In this document: in pieces, positions 8,433 to 19,355 of the stretch | Numbering within the stretch: the stretch's first letter is position 1 | Layout: each line of letters starts with the position of its first letter | From: Nonlabens spongiae | GTDB lineage: Bacteria > Bacteroidota > Bacteroidia > Flavobacteriales > Flavobacteriaceae | Assembly (NCBI RefSeq): GCF_002117125.1 | Contig: NZ_CP019344.1 | Location: 3,315,277 to 3,379,276 of the forward strand | Reading direction: 5' to 3' | Length of the DNA stretch: 64,000 nucleotides | Position numbers and translations under genes: made by a program | Notes under the pieces: generated by a model | Database searches by the model: none | Seen by the model: only the letters and a program-made list of their open reading frames with translations | Told to the model about the DNA's origin: nothing

Positions 8433-8972
8433 CTAGTCCGCCAGTTCAATAGGCACTTGGGCGATTACGTCGTCCCAACCCATAAAAAGCACCATTTCAT
8501 CAGCCATTTCGGCAAAACTGATGGAGAATGATTCAATGGTGGAGGGAGGGGGAAGCGTATCAATCTCAGTCTCAAGGACATTTTTAGAAGCGTCGTACTT
8601 TGTTCCCCACTGCGTGGTTTGTGAATTGAGTATAAAAGTCCAGCCATCTTTCTTAGGAATGGTATAGATGCTATAGGCACCCGCCGGAACTTTTTGCTCG
8701 GCGATGATCACGTCTCGATAAAAAGCAATCTCGGTAGCTTCATTTGCTCCGGTACGCCATACTTCTCCAAAGGGGACCAATTCTCCAAAAATCACCCGAT
8801 CCTTTTTTGAAGGGCGGCTGTAAATTACTCTCGCGATGGCGTTATTGTCATCATCGCGTGCCATGACGACATCAAGTGGGCTGGCGTCAAGATTTGCAAA
8901 TAAAGTTGCGTCTTGAGCGTTGATTTGGGTTAAAGTAATTATAACAAGGGCAATAGAATTAATCCATTTCAT
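8433..8972 (-). CDS. DUF2911 domain protein, exported
   Basis: A 179-residue protein with a signal peptide (WINSIALVIITLTQINAQ) and a DUF2911 domain. The domain shows YSRPSKKDRVIFGELVPFG, VWRTGANEATEI and PAGAYSIYTIPKKDGW, all characteristic of this Bacteroidota-rich family. Its function is not established. It converges on queE with 26 bp between stops and no obvious terminator hairpin. A periplasmic location is inferred from the signal peptide. Confidence 0.88.
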   Translation of the reverse strand: MKWINSIALVIITLTQINAQDATLFANLDASPLDVVMARDDDNNAIARVIYSRPSKKDRVIFGELVPFGEVWRTGANEATEIAFYRDVIIAEQKVPAGAYSIYTIPKKDGWTFILNSQTTQWGTKYDASKNVLETEIDTLPPPSTIESFSISFAEMADEMVLFMGWDDVIAQVPIELAD

Positions 8973-9087
8973 AAGTGCAGATTTTATTTAAAAATAACGA
9001 GCTGTTAGAGCATATGTGTATTAATAATCTGTTAATAACTTAAATCGTGCCAAACCTTTGTACGCCCTATAAACATGAGGGTTTTAG

Positions 9088-9095
9088 TATATTTG
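9088..9095 (+). promoter_or_regulatory. Bacteroidota -7 box upstream of gyrB
   Basis: TATATTTG matches TAnnTTTG, 37 nt before the gyrB ATG. An upstream TTTG at 9057-9060 is further away than usual for a -33 element. Confidence 0.5.
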
Positions 9096-9126
9096 TTTAA
9101 TACGCATTTAGAGTAAAATATCATAG

Positions 9127-11070
<1,944 letters not shown>

Positions 11071-11090
11071 TCATATTTATCAGTAAATTT

Positions 11091-11125
11091 AAGCCGCAAC
11101 AAAATTTTTGTTGCGGCTTTCTTAT
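11091..11125 (+). terminator. Terminator after gyrB
   Basis: A perfect long stem (AAGCCGCAAC... paired with ...GTTGCGGCTT) flanks an A/T-rich centre, ends in a T-rich stretch, and lies 20 bp after the gyrB stop. Confidence 0.85.
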
Positions 11126-11139
11126 TTAAAACCTTTTAA

Positions 11140-12231
11140 ATGAAAAGATTTATTCCTCTATACTTAGTGCTGACATTGTCTTATGCCTTAAATGCACAGA
11201 ACAATATATCTGAGATTTTGGCTGCTGGTTTAGTAGCTGCCCAAGAGTATTCAGACTCTTACACTACTCCTGCAGGAGAATCCTTTGTCACAAATCTTTC
11301 AACAGGTTGGTATGATGACGCAAAATCCTTAAACAAATGGCAATTTGAGCTATCACTCAAAGGGCAGGCCACATTCTCTCCTGATGATCAACGGAATTTT
11401 GTTTTAGATCCACAGCGATATGCGCAGATTATCCAAGATGAATATGACAGTTCAGGAAATCCACCTGCACGGATTGAGGTTTCATTTGCAGATGGGTCCA
11501 CGAACCCAAGAAATATAGCTACCGCATTGGGAGTCAATAATCCGTCTGAGTTCTTGATAATAAGAGCAGTGGATCAGACAACTGGATTATTAATTGAAGA
11601 CACTCCTATCGAATTGGGACAAGGTCTTGAGAATGAAAATGTAGATTTTATACCTACCGTTTTTTTACAAGCCGGTCTAGGATTAGGTGGTGGACTTGAA
11701 ATTAAAGCTCGATTTGTTCCAAAAATTCAAGTTGACGAAGCAAAAACATCGCTCTACGGTGGTGCCGTACAGTGGGAGATCACAAAGCTCTTTGAAGATG
11801 AATCAGGGAACTCTGCGTTCCCACTAAGGCTGGCAGCGTTGGGTGGTTTGACCAAGGTAGATGCTGAATACGATTTTAGAGATGGCGTGATGGTTGATGG
11901 AGTCAATCAAACTATAGAAGTACAGTCTACTAGTTTCACATTTGCAGCGATAACCAGTACGCGATGGAATGTTTTTAATCTGTTTGCTGGGGTGAATTAC
12001 GTAACGGGCAGTACAGAAAGTGATTTATTAGGCACCTACACGGTAAGCAGTGAATCAATTCTTTTTCCTGGGAGTGCCACTTTTGAAGATCCTTTAAGCG
12101 TACGAGCAGATGTGGATATGATTATGACTACCGTAGGTGCTAAGCTTAATTTAGGACCAGCTTCCTTAGTGACCAGTTATACGTTTTCTGAATACAGTAC
12201 GGCAAATGCAGGACTAGCATTTAGATTCTAG
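11140..12231 (+). CDS. Exported outer-membrane-type protein (DUF6588-like)
   Basis: A 363-residue protein with a signal peptide (MKRFIPLYLVLTLSYALNA). The body of alternating short beta segments includes VFLQAGLGLGGGLEIKARFVP and AALGGLTKVDAEYDFRD. It ends in AGLAFRF, an aromatic-terminated strand as in outer-membrane beta-barrels. The pattern fits the DUF6588 group of Bacteroidota; the name is from memory and less certain than the topology. The gene starts 15 bp after the gyrB terminator, and its promoter may overlap that hairpin. Confidence 0.75.
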   Translation: MKRFIPLYLVLTLSYALNAQNNISEILAAGLVAAQEYSDSYTTPAGESFVTNLSTGWYDDAKSLNKWQFELSLKGQATFSPDDQRNFVLDPQRYAQIIQDEYDSSGNPPARIEVSFADGSTNPRNIATALGVNNPSEFLIIRAVDQTTGLLIEDTPIELGQGLENENVDFIPTVFLQAGLGLGGGLEIKARFVPKIQVDEAKTSLYGGAVQWEITKLFEDESGNSAFPLRLAALGGLTKVDAEYDFRDGVMVDGVNQTIEVQSTSFTFAAITSTRWNVFNLFAGVNYVTGSTESDLLGTYTVSSESILFPGSATFEDPLSVRADVDMIMTTVGAKLNLGPASLVTSYTFSEYSTANAGLAFRF

Positions 12232-12262
12232 TTTGAAATGCGGGTGGGGCTTGTTTTGATCC

Positions 12263-12278
12263 CGCTTTCGCGAAAGCG
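12263..12278. repeat. Palindrome copy 4, exact (intergenic)
   Basis: Exact CGCTTTCGCGAAAGCG, 32 bp after the outer-membrane protein gene. It has no following T-run and so is unlikely to be a classical terminator. Confidence 0.95.
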
Positions 12279-12429
12279 TGAGCATTAAAAGTTGAATCAC
12301 AATCATTAAATAGATTTTTGAATCAAACTTTGCTCATTGCATCTTAACTTTTAGCAAAGGTTTACTATGGTTTAGACGTTTAAGGATTATTTTTGAAAGC
12401 AATAATTTCAAACGTAAAAATTAGAATAC

Positions 12430-13350
12430 ATGAAAGTTACAGTAGTAGGTGCAGGTGCCGTAGGTGCCAGCTGTGCAGAATACATCGCGATCAAAGACTT
12501 TGCTAGCGAGGTAGTTTTATTAGACATTAAAGAAGGATTTGCCGAGGGTAAAGCCATGGACTTGATGCAAACTGCTTCTCTCAATGGTTTTGACACAAAA
12601 ATCACTGGAGTTACAAACGATTATTCAAAAACTGCTGATAGTCACATCGCTGTTATAACATCAGGTATTCCACGTAAGCCAGGAATGACTCGTGAGGAAC
12701 TTATCGGAATCAACGCTGGTATCGTGAAGTCGGTTTCGGAGAGTCTGGTAAAGGAATCGCCTAATGTGATTTTAATCGTAGTATCTAACCCAATGGATAC
12801 GATGACTTACCTGGCTCACCAAGTTACTGGCTTGCCAAAAAACAGAATCATAGGTATGGGTGGTGCTTTAGACAGTGCCCGTTTCAAATACAGACTTGCC
12901 GAAGCCCTTGAAGCTCCTATCTCAGACGTAGATGGAATGGTGATAGGTGGACATTCTGACAAAGGAATGGTGCCACTTACAAGATTGGCAACCCGTAATT
13001 CCGTTCCTGCAAGTGAATTCTTGAGTGATGACCGTTTAGAGCAAGTACTTCAAGACACCAAAGTAGGTGGAGCAACACTTACCAAATTATTGGGTACTAG
13101 CGCATGGTACGCACCAGGAGCAGCAGTTTCTGGACTTGTTCAAGCTATCGCATGTGACCAAAAGAAAATTTTCCCATGTAGTGCGTTACTTGACGGTGAA
13201 TACGGTTTGAGCGACCTGTGTATAGGTGTGCCAGTCGTTCTTGGAAAAGACGGTATCGAGAAAATCGTAGAGATCAATCTTAACGATAAGGAAAAAGCAG
13301 CGCTTCAAGAAAGTGCTGAAGGTGTTAAGAAAACTAATGAGTTGATTTAA
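12430..13350 (+). CDS. mdh: Malate dehydrogenase
   Basis: A 306-residue NAD-dependent malate dehydrogenase of the LDH-like type. It has the Rossmann motif VVGAGAVGASCA at the N-terminus, the substrate loop IPRKPGMTREEL with the binding Arg, NPMDTMTYLAH, and the catalytic His in GGHSDKGMVPL. It interconverts malate and oxaloacetate in the citric acid cycle. It is a single gene: the upstream 198 bp holds a palindrome copy, and a bidirectional terminator separates it from the convergent fbp gene. Confidence 0.96.
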   Translation: MKVTVVGAGAVGASCAEYIAIKDFASEVVLLDIKEGFAEGKAMDLMQTASLNGFDTKITGVTNDYSKTADSHIAVITSGIPRKPGMTREELIGINAGIVKSVSESLVKESPNVILIVVSNPMDTMTYLAHQVTGLPKNRIIGMGGALDSARFKYRLAEALEAPISDVDGMVIGGHSDKGMVPLTRLATRNSVPASEFLSDDRLEQVLQDTKVGGATLTKLLGTSAWYAPGAAVSGLVQAIACDQKKIFPCSALLDGEYGLSDLCIGVPVVLGKDGIEKIVEINLNDKEKAALQESAEGVKKTNELI

Positions 13351-13373
13351 TCAGCATCAGAATTGAGAATATT

Positions 13374-13401
13374 AAAAAAGCCGTCGCGAGACGGCTTTTT
13401 T
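13374..13401. terminator. Bidirectional terminator between mdh and fbp
   Basis: Stem GCCGTC/GACGGC with a 4-nt loop GCGA, flanked by A6 on the left and T6 on the right, so it can end both convergent transcripts. Confidence 0.9.
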
Positions 13402-13421
13402 ATTTGGGTTAATTTGAAGAG

Positions 13422-14429
13422 TTAGTCAGCTTTTTGAATATATTCTTCTACTTTTTCCACCATTTCTTTATTGCCACAAAAGAAGGGTACGCGTTCATGC
13501 AGTTCAGAAGGCTTAAGATTCATGATACGCTCATAGCCATTACTGGCAGCACCACCAGCTTGTTCTGCTATAAATGCCATAGGATTACATTCATAAAGCA
13601 AGCGTAGTTTACCATTATTTGCAACCGAACTTTTGGGATACATATAAATACCACCTTTGATGATATTTCTATGTATGTCACTCACTAGACTTCCTATATA
13701 ACGACTGGTGTAAGGTCGATCTTCTTCCTCCTTCTGGCAATATTTGATGTAATCCTTCACACCTTGTGGGAAGTGGTTGTAATTTCCTTCATTCACACTA
13801 TAAATGCGTCCCGTTTCGGGAAAGGTCATGTTAGGATGCGAGAGATAATATGTTCCCAGCGCTGGATTCAATGTAAAGCCATTCACGCCGTGACCGGTGG
13901 TATAAACCAGCATGGTTGAGGTTCCATAAATAATGTAGCCGGCTGCCACTTGCATATTACCGGGTTGTAAAAAATCTTCCATCTGAACGGGCGTTCCCAC
14001 GGGAGTAACACGCCTATAAATGGAGAAAATAGTACCTACAGATACATTGACATCGATATTAGAACTACCGTCAAGTGGATCGATAAGGACCACATATTTA
14101 TTTTTATTATCACATCGCTGACCCTCGATAATGATATAATCATCATTTTCCTCACTCGCGATACCACAAACGATCTCCCGATTGGTTAAGGTTTTGATGA
14201 ACGTGTTATTAGCAAAAACATCAAGTTTTTGCTGGTCTTCACCCTGAGTATTTACATTTCCAGCACTCCCAGTAATATCTACAAGACCAGCCTTGTTGAC
14301 CTCGTGGTTCACCATTTTGGCAGCTAGTCTAATGGAATTGATCAGGCGAGAGAGTTCACCGCTACTGTATTGAAATTCTGCTTGATTCTCGATGATGAAT
14401 TCACCGAGTGTTTGATTTTTGGTAGCCAT
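13422..14429 (-). CDS. fbp: Class 1 fructose-1,6-bisphosphatase
   Basis: A 335-residue FBPase class 1. It contains the metal-binding [22 protein letters not shown], an earlier Glu pair in [10 protein letters not shown], the [19 protein letters not shown] substrate region and [17 protein letters not shown]. It dephosphorylates fructose-1,6-bisphosphate in gluconeogenesis, which fits the convergent mdh next to it. The start chosen gives the family-typical [12 protein letters not shown]. About 200 bp without a gene separates it from pth. Confidence 0.96.
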   Translation of the reverse strand: MATKNQTLGEFIIENQAEFQYSSGELSRLINSIRLAAKMVNHEVNKAGLVDITGSAGNVNTQGEDQQKLDVFANNTFIKTLTNREIVCGIASEENDDYIIIEGQRCDNKNKYVVLIDPLDGSSNIDVNVSVGTIFSIYRRVTPVGTPVQMEDFLQPGNMQVAAGYIIYGTSTMLVYTTGHGVNGFTLNPALGTYYLSHPNMTFPETGRIYSVNEGNYNHFPQGVKDYIKYCQKEEEDRPYTSRYIGSLVSDIHRNIIKGGIYMYPKSSVANNGKLRLLYECNPMAFIAEQAGGAASNGYERIMNLKPSELHERVPFFCGNKEMVEKVEEYIQKAD

Positions 14430-14637
14430 AGTGTCTGTTGATAATGCAAATATGCTATATAAATGACACTTTCTACAACGTTGTAGTGGGTAAATTTCAA
14501 TGCAATGTTCATTTGTTGAGAATCTGTGGTTATCACTTAATAATCCTCAAAATTTACTTCTTAACTTGCCGTTTTTATCAAATAGCTCTGGATTTGAGCG
14601 GGAGTTTGTTAGTAATCAAAATATACAATAGGGTATT

Positions 14638-15306
14638 ATGTCTTTATTGAAAAATTTATTTTCTCGCTTTCGCGCGGTCGCTGAGCGTAGTCGAAGTGAA
14701 AGTGAGAACTCCACAAAAATCCTTGATGAAGATGATACCATGAAAAAATTTTTAATTGTAGGCTTAGGAAACATAGGTCCTAAGTATGCCGAAACTCGTC
14801 ATAATATAGGCTTCAAGATTGTAGATGAGATCGCATCAATGAAGGAGGCGGCATTTGAAACCAAAAAGCTGGGGGATATTGTGGCAATTAAGCATAAAGG
14901 GAAAAGTGTATTACTTCTCAAGCCTAGTACTTACATGAATCTGAGCGGAAAAGCAATAAAATACTATATGCAGCAAGAAGGCATTGCCATCGATCAGATC
15001 TTGGTAATTACTGATGATCTTAATTTACCTTTTGGGACGTTGCGCATGAAGGGAAAAGGAACTGATGGTGGTCATAATGGTTTGAAAGACACTCAAATAA
15101 CGCTTAATACACCAAAATACCCGCGTTTGAGATTTGGGATTTCAGATGACTTCAGCAAAGGTCGTCAAGTAAATTATGTGCTGGGAGAGTGGAGCGATGA
15201 AGAGCGCAAGTCTCTTCCAGAACGACTGGATACTGCTGCAAAAATGGCTTTGACCTTCACCCACGCCGGTCTTGCAAATACCATGAATGAATATAACGGG
15301 AAGTAA
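14638..15306 (+). CDS. pth: Peptidyl-tRNA hydrolase with N-terminal extension
   Basis: The core enzyme begins at the ATG at 14740 (MKKFLIVGLGNIG). It shows the catalytic-site segment YAETRHNIGF with its His, LLKPSTYMNLSG with the conserved Asn, and DDLNLPFGTLRMKGKGTDGGHNGL. It recycles peptidyl-tRNA released from ribosomes. A frame-open upstream ATG at 14638 adds 34 residues (MSLLKNLFSRFRAVAERS...). The extension carries a half copy of the palindrome and a GGTCGCTGAGCGTAGTCGAAG-like segment, so it may be repeat-derived, or translation may simply start at 14740. Confidence 0.92.
   Translation: MSLLKNLFSRFRAVAERSRSESENSTKILDEDDTMKKFLIVGLGNIGPKYAETRHNIGFKIVDEIASMKEAAFETKKLGDIVAIKHKGKSVLLLKPSTYMNLSGKAIKYYMQQEGIAIDQILVITDDLNLPFGTLRMKGKGTDGGHNGLKDTQITLNTPKYPRLRFGISDDFSKGRQVNYVLGEWSDEERKSLPERLDTAAKMALTFTHAGLANTMNEYNGK
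14665..14674. repeat. Half palindrome in pth N-terminal extension
   Basis: CGCTTTCGCG is the left 10 bases of the 16-bp palindrome; the right half is replaced by a different GC-rich repeat-like segment (14674-14697). Confidence 0.6.
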
Positions 15307-15376
15307 GATTTCCCTAAACAAGACCAGCTATTTCTTATAGATAATCATTTACTTTGTTGCAGGAAAAGCAAATCGA

Positions 15377-16312
15377 TTGAATACTTTCAATAATATAAAA
15401 GATTACAGACCCAGCAAAGGAGCTGTAGTTACCATAGGTACTTTTGATGGTTTACATCAAGGCCATCAGAAGATTCTGGACCGTGTACTTGCACGGTCAG
15501 AAGGTGATGGACTTACCAGCCTGGTGCTTACTTTTTTTCCGCATCCCAGGATGGTGTTGCAGCCTGATCATGATCTTAAATTGATCAATACTATTGAAGA
15601 ACGTAAACAATTACTTGCTGAGTACGGTATTGAAAACATCGTAATTCATCCGTTTTCCAAGGAATTCTCTAGAACTACAGCTCAAGAATATGTAGAGGAG
15701 ATCTTGGTAAAGAAATTCAATGCCAAGGTTGTTGTCATAGGATATGATCATAGGTTTGGGAGGAATCGCTCTGCCAGTATTAAGGAGCTAAGAGAATATG
15801 CTCAAGAATTCAATTTTGAGATTGTTGAGATTACTAAGGAAGAAGTAGAAGAAGTTGCTGTAAGCAGCACCAAAATACGCAACGCTTTGAACGAGGGCGA
15901 TGTAGAAACTGCCACCCGCTACTTGAACCGACCCTTCAGTATACGTGGAACCATTGAGAAAGGAAAGCAGCTGGGAAGAACGATCAATTATCCTACAGCC
16001 AACTTAAAAATTGAGGAAAAATATAAAATCATTCCAGCAAACGGCGTTTATGTCACCAGTTCAATTATAAATGGTTGCAAGGTCTACGGTATGACTAACG
16101 TAGGTGTCAACCCCACAGTTACTGACGAGGGGATCAGAAAGATTGAAACCTATTACTTGGATTTTGATCAAGACCTTTACGATTCAGAAATGGAACTGTT
16201 TTTCCATCACCGATTAAGAAATGAGGCTCGATTCAAAGATCTGGAACTTTTGAAAAAAGCGATGCTAAAAGACGAAAATGACACACGCGACTACATCCAG
16301 CAAATGGGATAG
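15377..16312 (+). CDS. ribF: Bifunctional riboflavin kinase/FAD synthetase
   Basis: A 311-residue bifunctional enzyme. The N-terminal FMN adenylyltransferase domain has TIGTFDGLHQGHQKIL and VVIGYDHRFGRNR. The C-terminal riboflavin kinase domain has GKQLGRTINYPTANL and the late DSEMELFFHHRLRNEARF. It makes FMN and FAD from riboflavin. The start is a TTG at 15377 (MNTFNNIKDYRP), which places the domain at the usual distance from the N-terminus; no ATG fits. Its 3' end overlaps the HTTM gene by 35 bp. Confidence 0.95.
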   Translation: MNTFNNIKDYRPSKGAVVTIGTFDGLHQGHQKILDRVLARSEGDGLTSLVLTFFPHPRMVLQPDHDLKLINTIEERKQLLAEYGIENIVIHPFSKEFSRTTAQEYVEEILVKKFNAKVVVIGYDHRFGRNRSASIKELREYAQEFNFEIVEITKEEVEEVAVSSTKIRNALNEGDVETATRYLNRPFSIRGTIEKGKQLGRTINYPTANLKIEEKYKIIPANGVYVTSSIINGCKVYGMTNVGVNPTVTDEGIRKIETYYLDFDQDLYDSEMELFFHHRLRNEARFKDLELLKKAMLKDENDTRDYIQQMG

Positions 16313-17639
16313 ATTGCTGTTTACTCAGGTAGATAATTCTGCACTGGTATTGTTCAGGATAATCTATGGTTTGCTGCTCGCAGCAGAGGCTTTTGGGTCC
16401 ATTGCGCTAGGTGCTGTAGATCGACTTTTTATCGAGCCACAATTCACTTTCACGTTTATAGGATTTGACTTTCTGCAGCCTTTGCCTGGTTTTGGAATGT
16501 ACACTTTGTACAGTTTGATGGGAATAGCTGGTCTTATGATCATGGTGGGCTGGAAGTATAGAACAGCGATCATTTTTTATTCCATAGCTTGGGCTTATGT
16601 CTATCTACTGCAAAAATCCAGCTACAACAACCACTGCTACCTGATCATGCTGCTCAACTTCTTGATGGTGTATCTGCCAGCGCACCGGTCGGCGTCGATA
16701 GATGCGTGGCGCAATCCAGAGATACGCAAAGAATTTATGTCGCGCTGGATCTACTTTTTTATCATAGGTTTTCTATTCATTATTTATTCTTATGCCAGCG
16801 TTGCTAAGTTTTATCCTGACTGGCTGGACGGCTCGTTTCCTAAATACTTGATGTCCACCAGAGGAAAGAATTTTGATATTCTGCAAAATGAATGGGCGCA
16901 CATTTCCATATTGTATTTTGGGTTATTTTTTGACTTATTGATTATTCCCTTTCTATTATGGAAACGCACCCGATGGATAGCGGTGGTGGCCTCTTTATTC
17001 TTTCACTTGTTTAACAGTGTGGTTTTTCAGATCGGTATATTTCCATACCTCGCATTGTCATTTTTATTGTTTTTCTTCACGACAGAAACCATTCACAAAA
17101 GATTGATCTGGAAGAAGACCTATTACAAGGCCCGCGAGATTATTGTCCCCAAAAGCAAGAACATTATTATTTTCTGCTCCACTGGATTTTTGCTCGTCAT
17201 GCTGTTATTACCCTTGAGACACTGGATCATAGAAGATGATGTGCTATGGACAGAAGAAGGTCACCGCTTGAGTTGGCGCATGATGTTGCGCAGTCGTAGT
17301 GGCAGAACAACTTATTATGTGGTGGATAAGGCCACCCAAGAACGTACGAGAATTAAGTTAAGCGATTATCTTACCGAGAAACAAAGCCGATCGGCTCAGA
17401 GCAAGCCTGATTTTATCTGGCAATTTGCTCAAAAGCTTGAAGAAATCTACGCTGCAAAAGGTCAGGATATTGAGGTCTACGTGAAAAGCCGAGTCTCTAT
17501 TAATGGAAGACGCTACAGTCCATTTATCGATCCCGAGGTAGACCTTGCTGCCGAAGAATGGGATCATTTCAAGCACCACGACTGGATTCTTCCCTCTCCA
17601 CTCTATGTTGAGGAAGAGTCGGTGCTATCCATGCAATGA
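16278..17639 (+). CDS. HTTM domain membrane protein (vitamin K-dependent gamma-carboxylase-like)
   Basis: A 453-residue polytopic protein with about eight hydrophobic segments in the first 315 residues and a soluble C-terminal 130 residues. Features such as SALVLFRIIYGLLL, KSSYNNHCYLIMLLNF and YASVAKFYPDWLDG match the HTTM domain shared with vitamin K-dependent gamma-glutamyl carboxylase. A carboxylase activity in bacteria of this kind is not established. It starts inside the ribF 3' end (35-bp overlap, different frame), an arrangement that suggests coupled translation. A repeat-rich non-coding stretch follows. Confidence 0.85.
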   Translation: MTHATTSSKWDRLLFTQVDNSALVLFRIIYGLLLAAEAFGSIALGAVDRLFIEPQFTFTFIGFDFLQPLPGFGMYTLYSLMGIAGLMIMVGWKYRTAIIFYSIAWAYVYLLQKSSYNNHCYLIMLLNFLMVYLPAHRSASIDAWRNPEIRKEFMSRWIYFFIIGFLFIIYSYASVAKFYPDWLDGSFPKYLMSTRGKNFDILQNEWAHISILYFGLFFDLLIIPFLLWKRTRWIAVVASLFFHLFNSVVFQIGIFPYLALSFLLFFFTTETIHKRLIWKKTYYKAREIIVPKSKNIIIFCSTGFLLVMLLLPLRHWIIEDDVLWTEEGHRLSWRMMLRSRSGRTTYYVVDKATQERTRIKLSDYLTEKQSRSAQSKPDFIWQFAQKLEEIYAAKGQDIEVYVKSRVSINGRRYSPFIDPEVDLAAEEWDHFKHHDWILPSPLYVEEESVLSMQ

Positions 17640-17943
17640 AAGATTTTACAAGAGCTTCGAGAACCTCGTACCTTATAAATTATCTTTTATCTAATTTTCC
17701 TTATTAGCATTCGGACTTCGAGAGCCTCAGACCTCGCGTTGAACTTCTTATTTCTGATCTCTTATTTCTGATCTGTTATTTTCCGAGTTCGGGCTTCGAG
17801 AACCGCAGCCCTCGCAGTATCTCACCAATCTCTAATTTGTAATTTCTCACTATCTCTAAAGCATTCTTTCAATTTGCCATGGCAGCATTGGCATATCGTT
17901 GCTGATATTCCTAATTTTACCCACTTATTCTAGAACAGACTCC
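17640..17943. other. Repeat-containing intergenic region before serS
   Basis: About 300 bp without a gene. Three related copies of a TTCGAGAACCTC-like motif lie at 17654-17674, 17714-17737 and 17791-17815; the last two continue as CAGACCTCGC and CAGCCCTCGC. Two adjacent 14-bp units CTTATTTCTGATCT lie at 17747-17774. No hairpin with a T-run and no clear promoter box were seen. Confidence 0.6.
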
Positions 17944-19215
17944 ATGTTACAAATTGCCGAGATACGTGAGCATAAAGACGCTTTCGCGAAAGCGTTACAA
18001 AAAAGAAACATAGACGCCAAATTAATGCTGGAAAGTGCCATAACCATTGATGAGAAACGTCGTGGTTTGCAGGCAGAACTTGATGAAACCCTTGCCCAAA
18101 GCAACAAGATTTCAAAGCAGATAGGCGAGTTGTTCAAATCTGGGAAACCTCAAGAAGCTAACGAGCTGAAGGCCCAAACCGGCGAGTTGAAGGAGCGTTC
18201 AAAGGTTTTGAGCGAGGAACTCAACAAAGCAGTAGAAGAATTACAGGTGGTTCTTTATAACATTCCCAATATTCCTCAAGAATCAGTCCCTGCTGGGAAT
18301 AGCGATGAGGATAATGAGGTGGTTTCTGAACACGGCGAGGTGCCTGAGCTCCATGCGGGCGCACAACCTCATTGGGAGCTGGTCAAAAAATACGACATCA
18401 TCGATTTTGAATTGGGGAACAAGATAACCGGAGCTGGCTTTCCCGTCTACAAAAATAAGGGAGCGCGATTGCAACGTGCGTTGATCAATTATTTTCTAGA
18501 TAAAAACACCGAAGCAGGTTACCAAGAAATGCAGGTGCCTCATTTAGTGAATGAAGCAAGTGGTTATGGTACGGGTCAGCTTCCAGATAAAGAAGGGCAA
18601 ATGTATCATGTAGGGAATGAAGATCTCTATTTAATCCCAACGGCTGAGGTGCCTATAACAAATTTATACAGAGGAGACTTGTTAGAAGAGGCAGATCTAC
18701 CTATTGCAATGACGGGTTACACACCTTGTTTCAGACGTGAGGCTGGAAGTTATGGGAGCGATGTGCGAGGCTTGAATAGATTGCACCAGTTTGATAAAGT
18801 AGAAATTTTGCGCATCGAGCATCCCGATAAAAGTGATGGAGCGCTAGATGCCATGGTGGTGCATGTGAAAGGGATTCTAGATGAATTAAAGCTGCCCTAT
18901 AGAATCTTGAGATTATGCGGCGGTGATTTAGGATTTACATCTACATTAACTTATGATTTTGAAATCTACAGCACGGCACAACAAAAATGGCTAGAAGTGA
19001 GTAGCGTGTCCAATTTTAAAACCTTTCAGGCTAACAGACTTAAACTAAGATTCAGAAATGGAAAAAAGGGCACGGAACTCGCGCATACGCTTAACGGTAG
19101 TGCCTTAGCTTTGCCACGTATCCTCGCTGGAATTTTAGAGAATTATCAGCGTGAGGACGGTATTGAAATCCCTGAAGTTTTAAGGCCCTATTGTGGTTTT
19201 GACAAGATTTCTTGA
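17944..19215 (+). CDS. serS: Seryl-tRNA synthetase
   Basis: A 423-residue class II synthetase if started at ATG 17944 (MLQIAEIREHKD), the start typical of SerRS. An in-frame ATG 45 bp upstream would add an atypical tail. The N-terminal coiled-coil arm for tRNA-Ser spans about 30-110. Motif 2 is FRREAGSYGSDVRGLNRLHQF and motif 3 is NGSALALPRILAGILENYQ. It charges tRNA-Ser. One exact palindrome is read in frame as DAFAKALQK at residues about 12-18 without changing the usual length of this segment. Confidence 0.95.
   Translation: MLQIAEIREHKDAFAKALQKRNIDAKLMLESAITIDEKRRGLQAELDETLAQSNKISKQIGELFKSGKPQEANELKAQTGELKERSKVLSEELNKAVEELQVVLYNIPNIPQESVPAGNSDEDNEVVSEHGEVPELHAGAQPHWELVKKYDIIDFELGNKITGAGFPVYKNKGARLQRALINYFLDKNTEAGYQEMQVPHLVNEASGYGTGQLPDKEGQMYHVGNEDLYLIPTAEVPITNLYRGDLLEEADLPIAMTGYTPCFRREAGSYGSDVRGLNRLHQFDKVEILRIEHPDKSDGALDAMVVHVKGILDELKLPYRILRLCGGDLGFTSTLTYDFEIYSTAQQKWLEVSSVSNFKTFQANRLKLRFRNGKKGTELAHTLNGSALALPRILAGILENYQREDGIEIPEVLRPYCGFDKIS
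17979..17994. repeat. Palindrome copy 5, exact (in serS)
   Basis: Exact CGCTTTCGCGAAAGCG near the 5' end of serS, translated as AFAKA. Confidence 0.95.
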
Positions 19216-19246
19216 TCACTCTCACAAGTTATTAATTATTTCCATT

Positions 19247-19278
19247 ACCTCTTTTCTGATTTCAGGGAAGAGGTTTTT
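19247..19278 (+). terminator. Terminator after serS
   Basis: ACCTCTT (19247-19253) pairs with AAGAGGT (19268-19274), with an inner CTGA/TCAG stem, followed by four T. It lies about 30 bp after the serS stop. Confidence 0.6.
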
Positions 19279-19355
19279 GATTTTACGTATTAAGATCCGT
19301 AGAAAATCTTCCTCTCAATTAAACTATCTTTCCGTTTATCAGTCTTAGTTAATGT

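Noticed and set aside
12263..12278. Palindrome copies as Rho-independent terminators
   Set aside because: The stem is strong, but no T-run follows the intergenic copies and most copies are inside genes.
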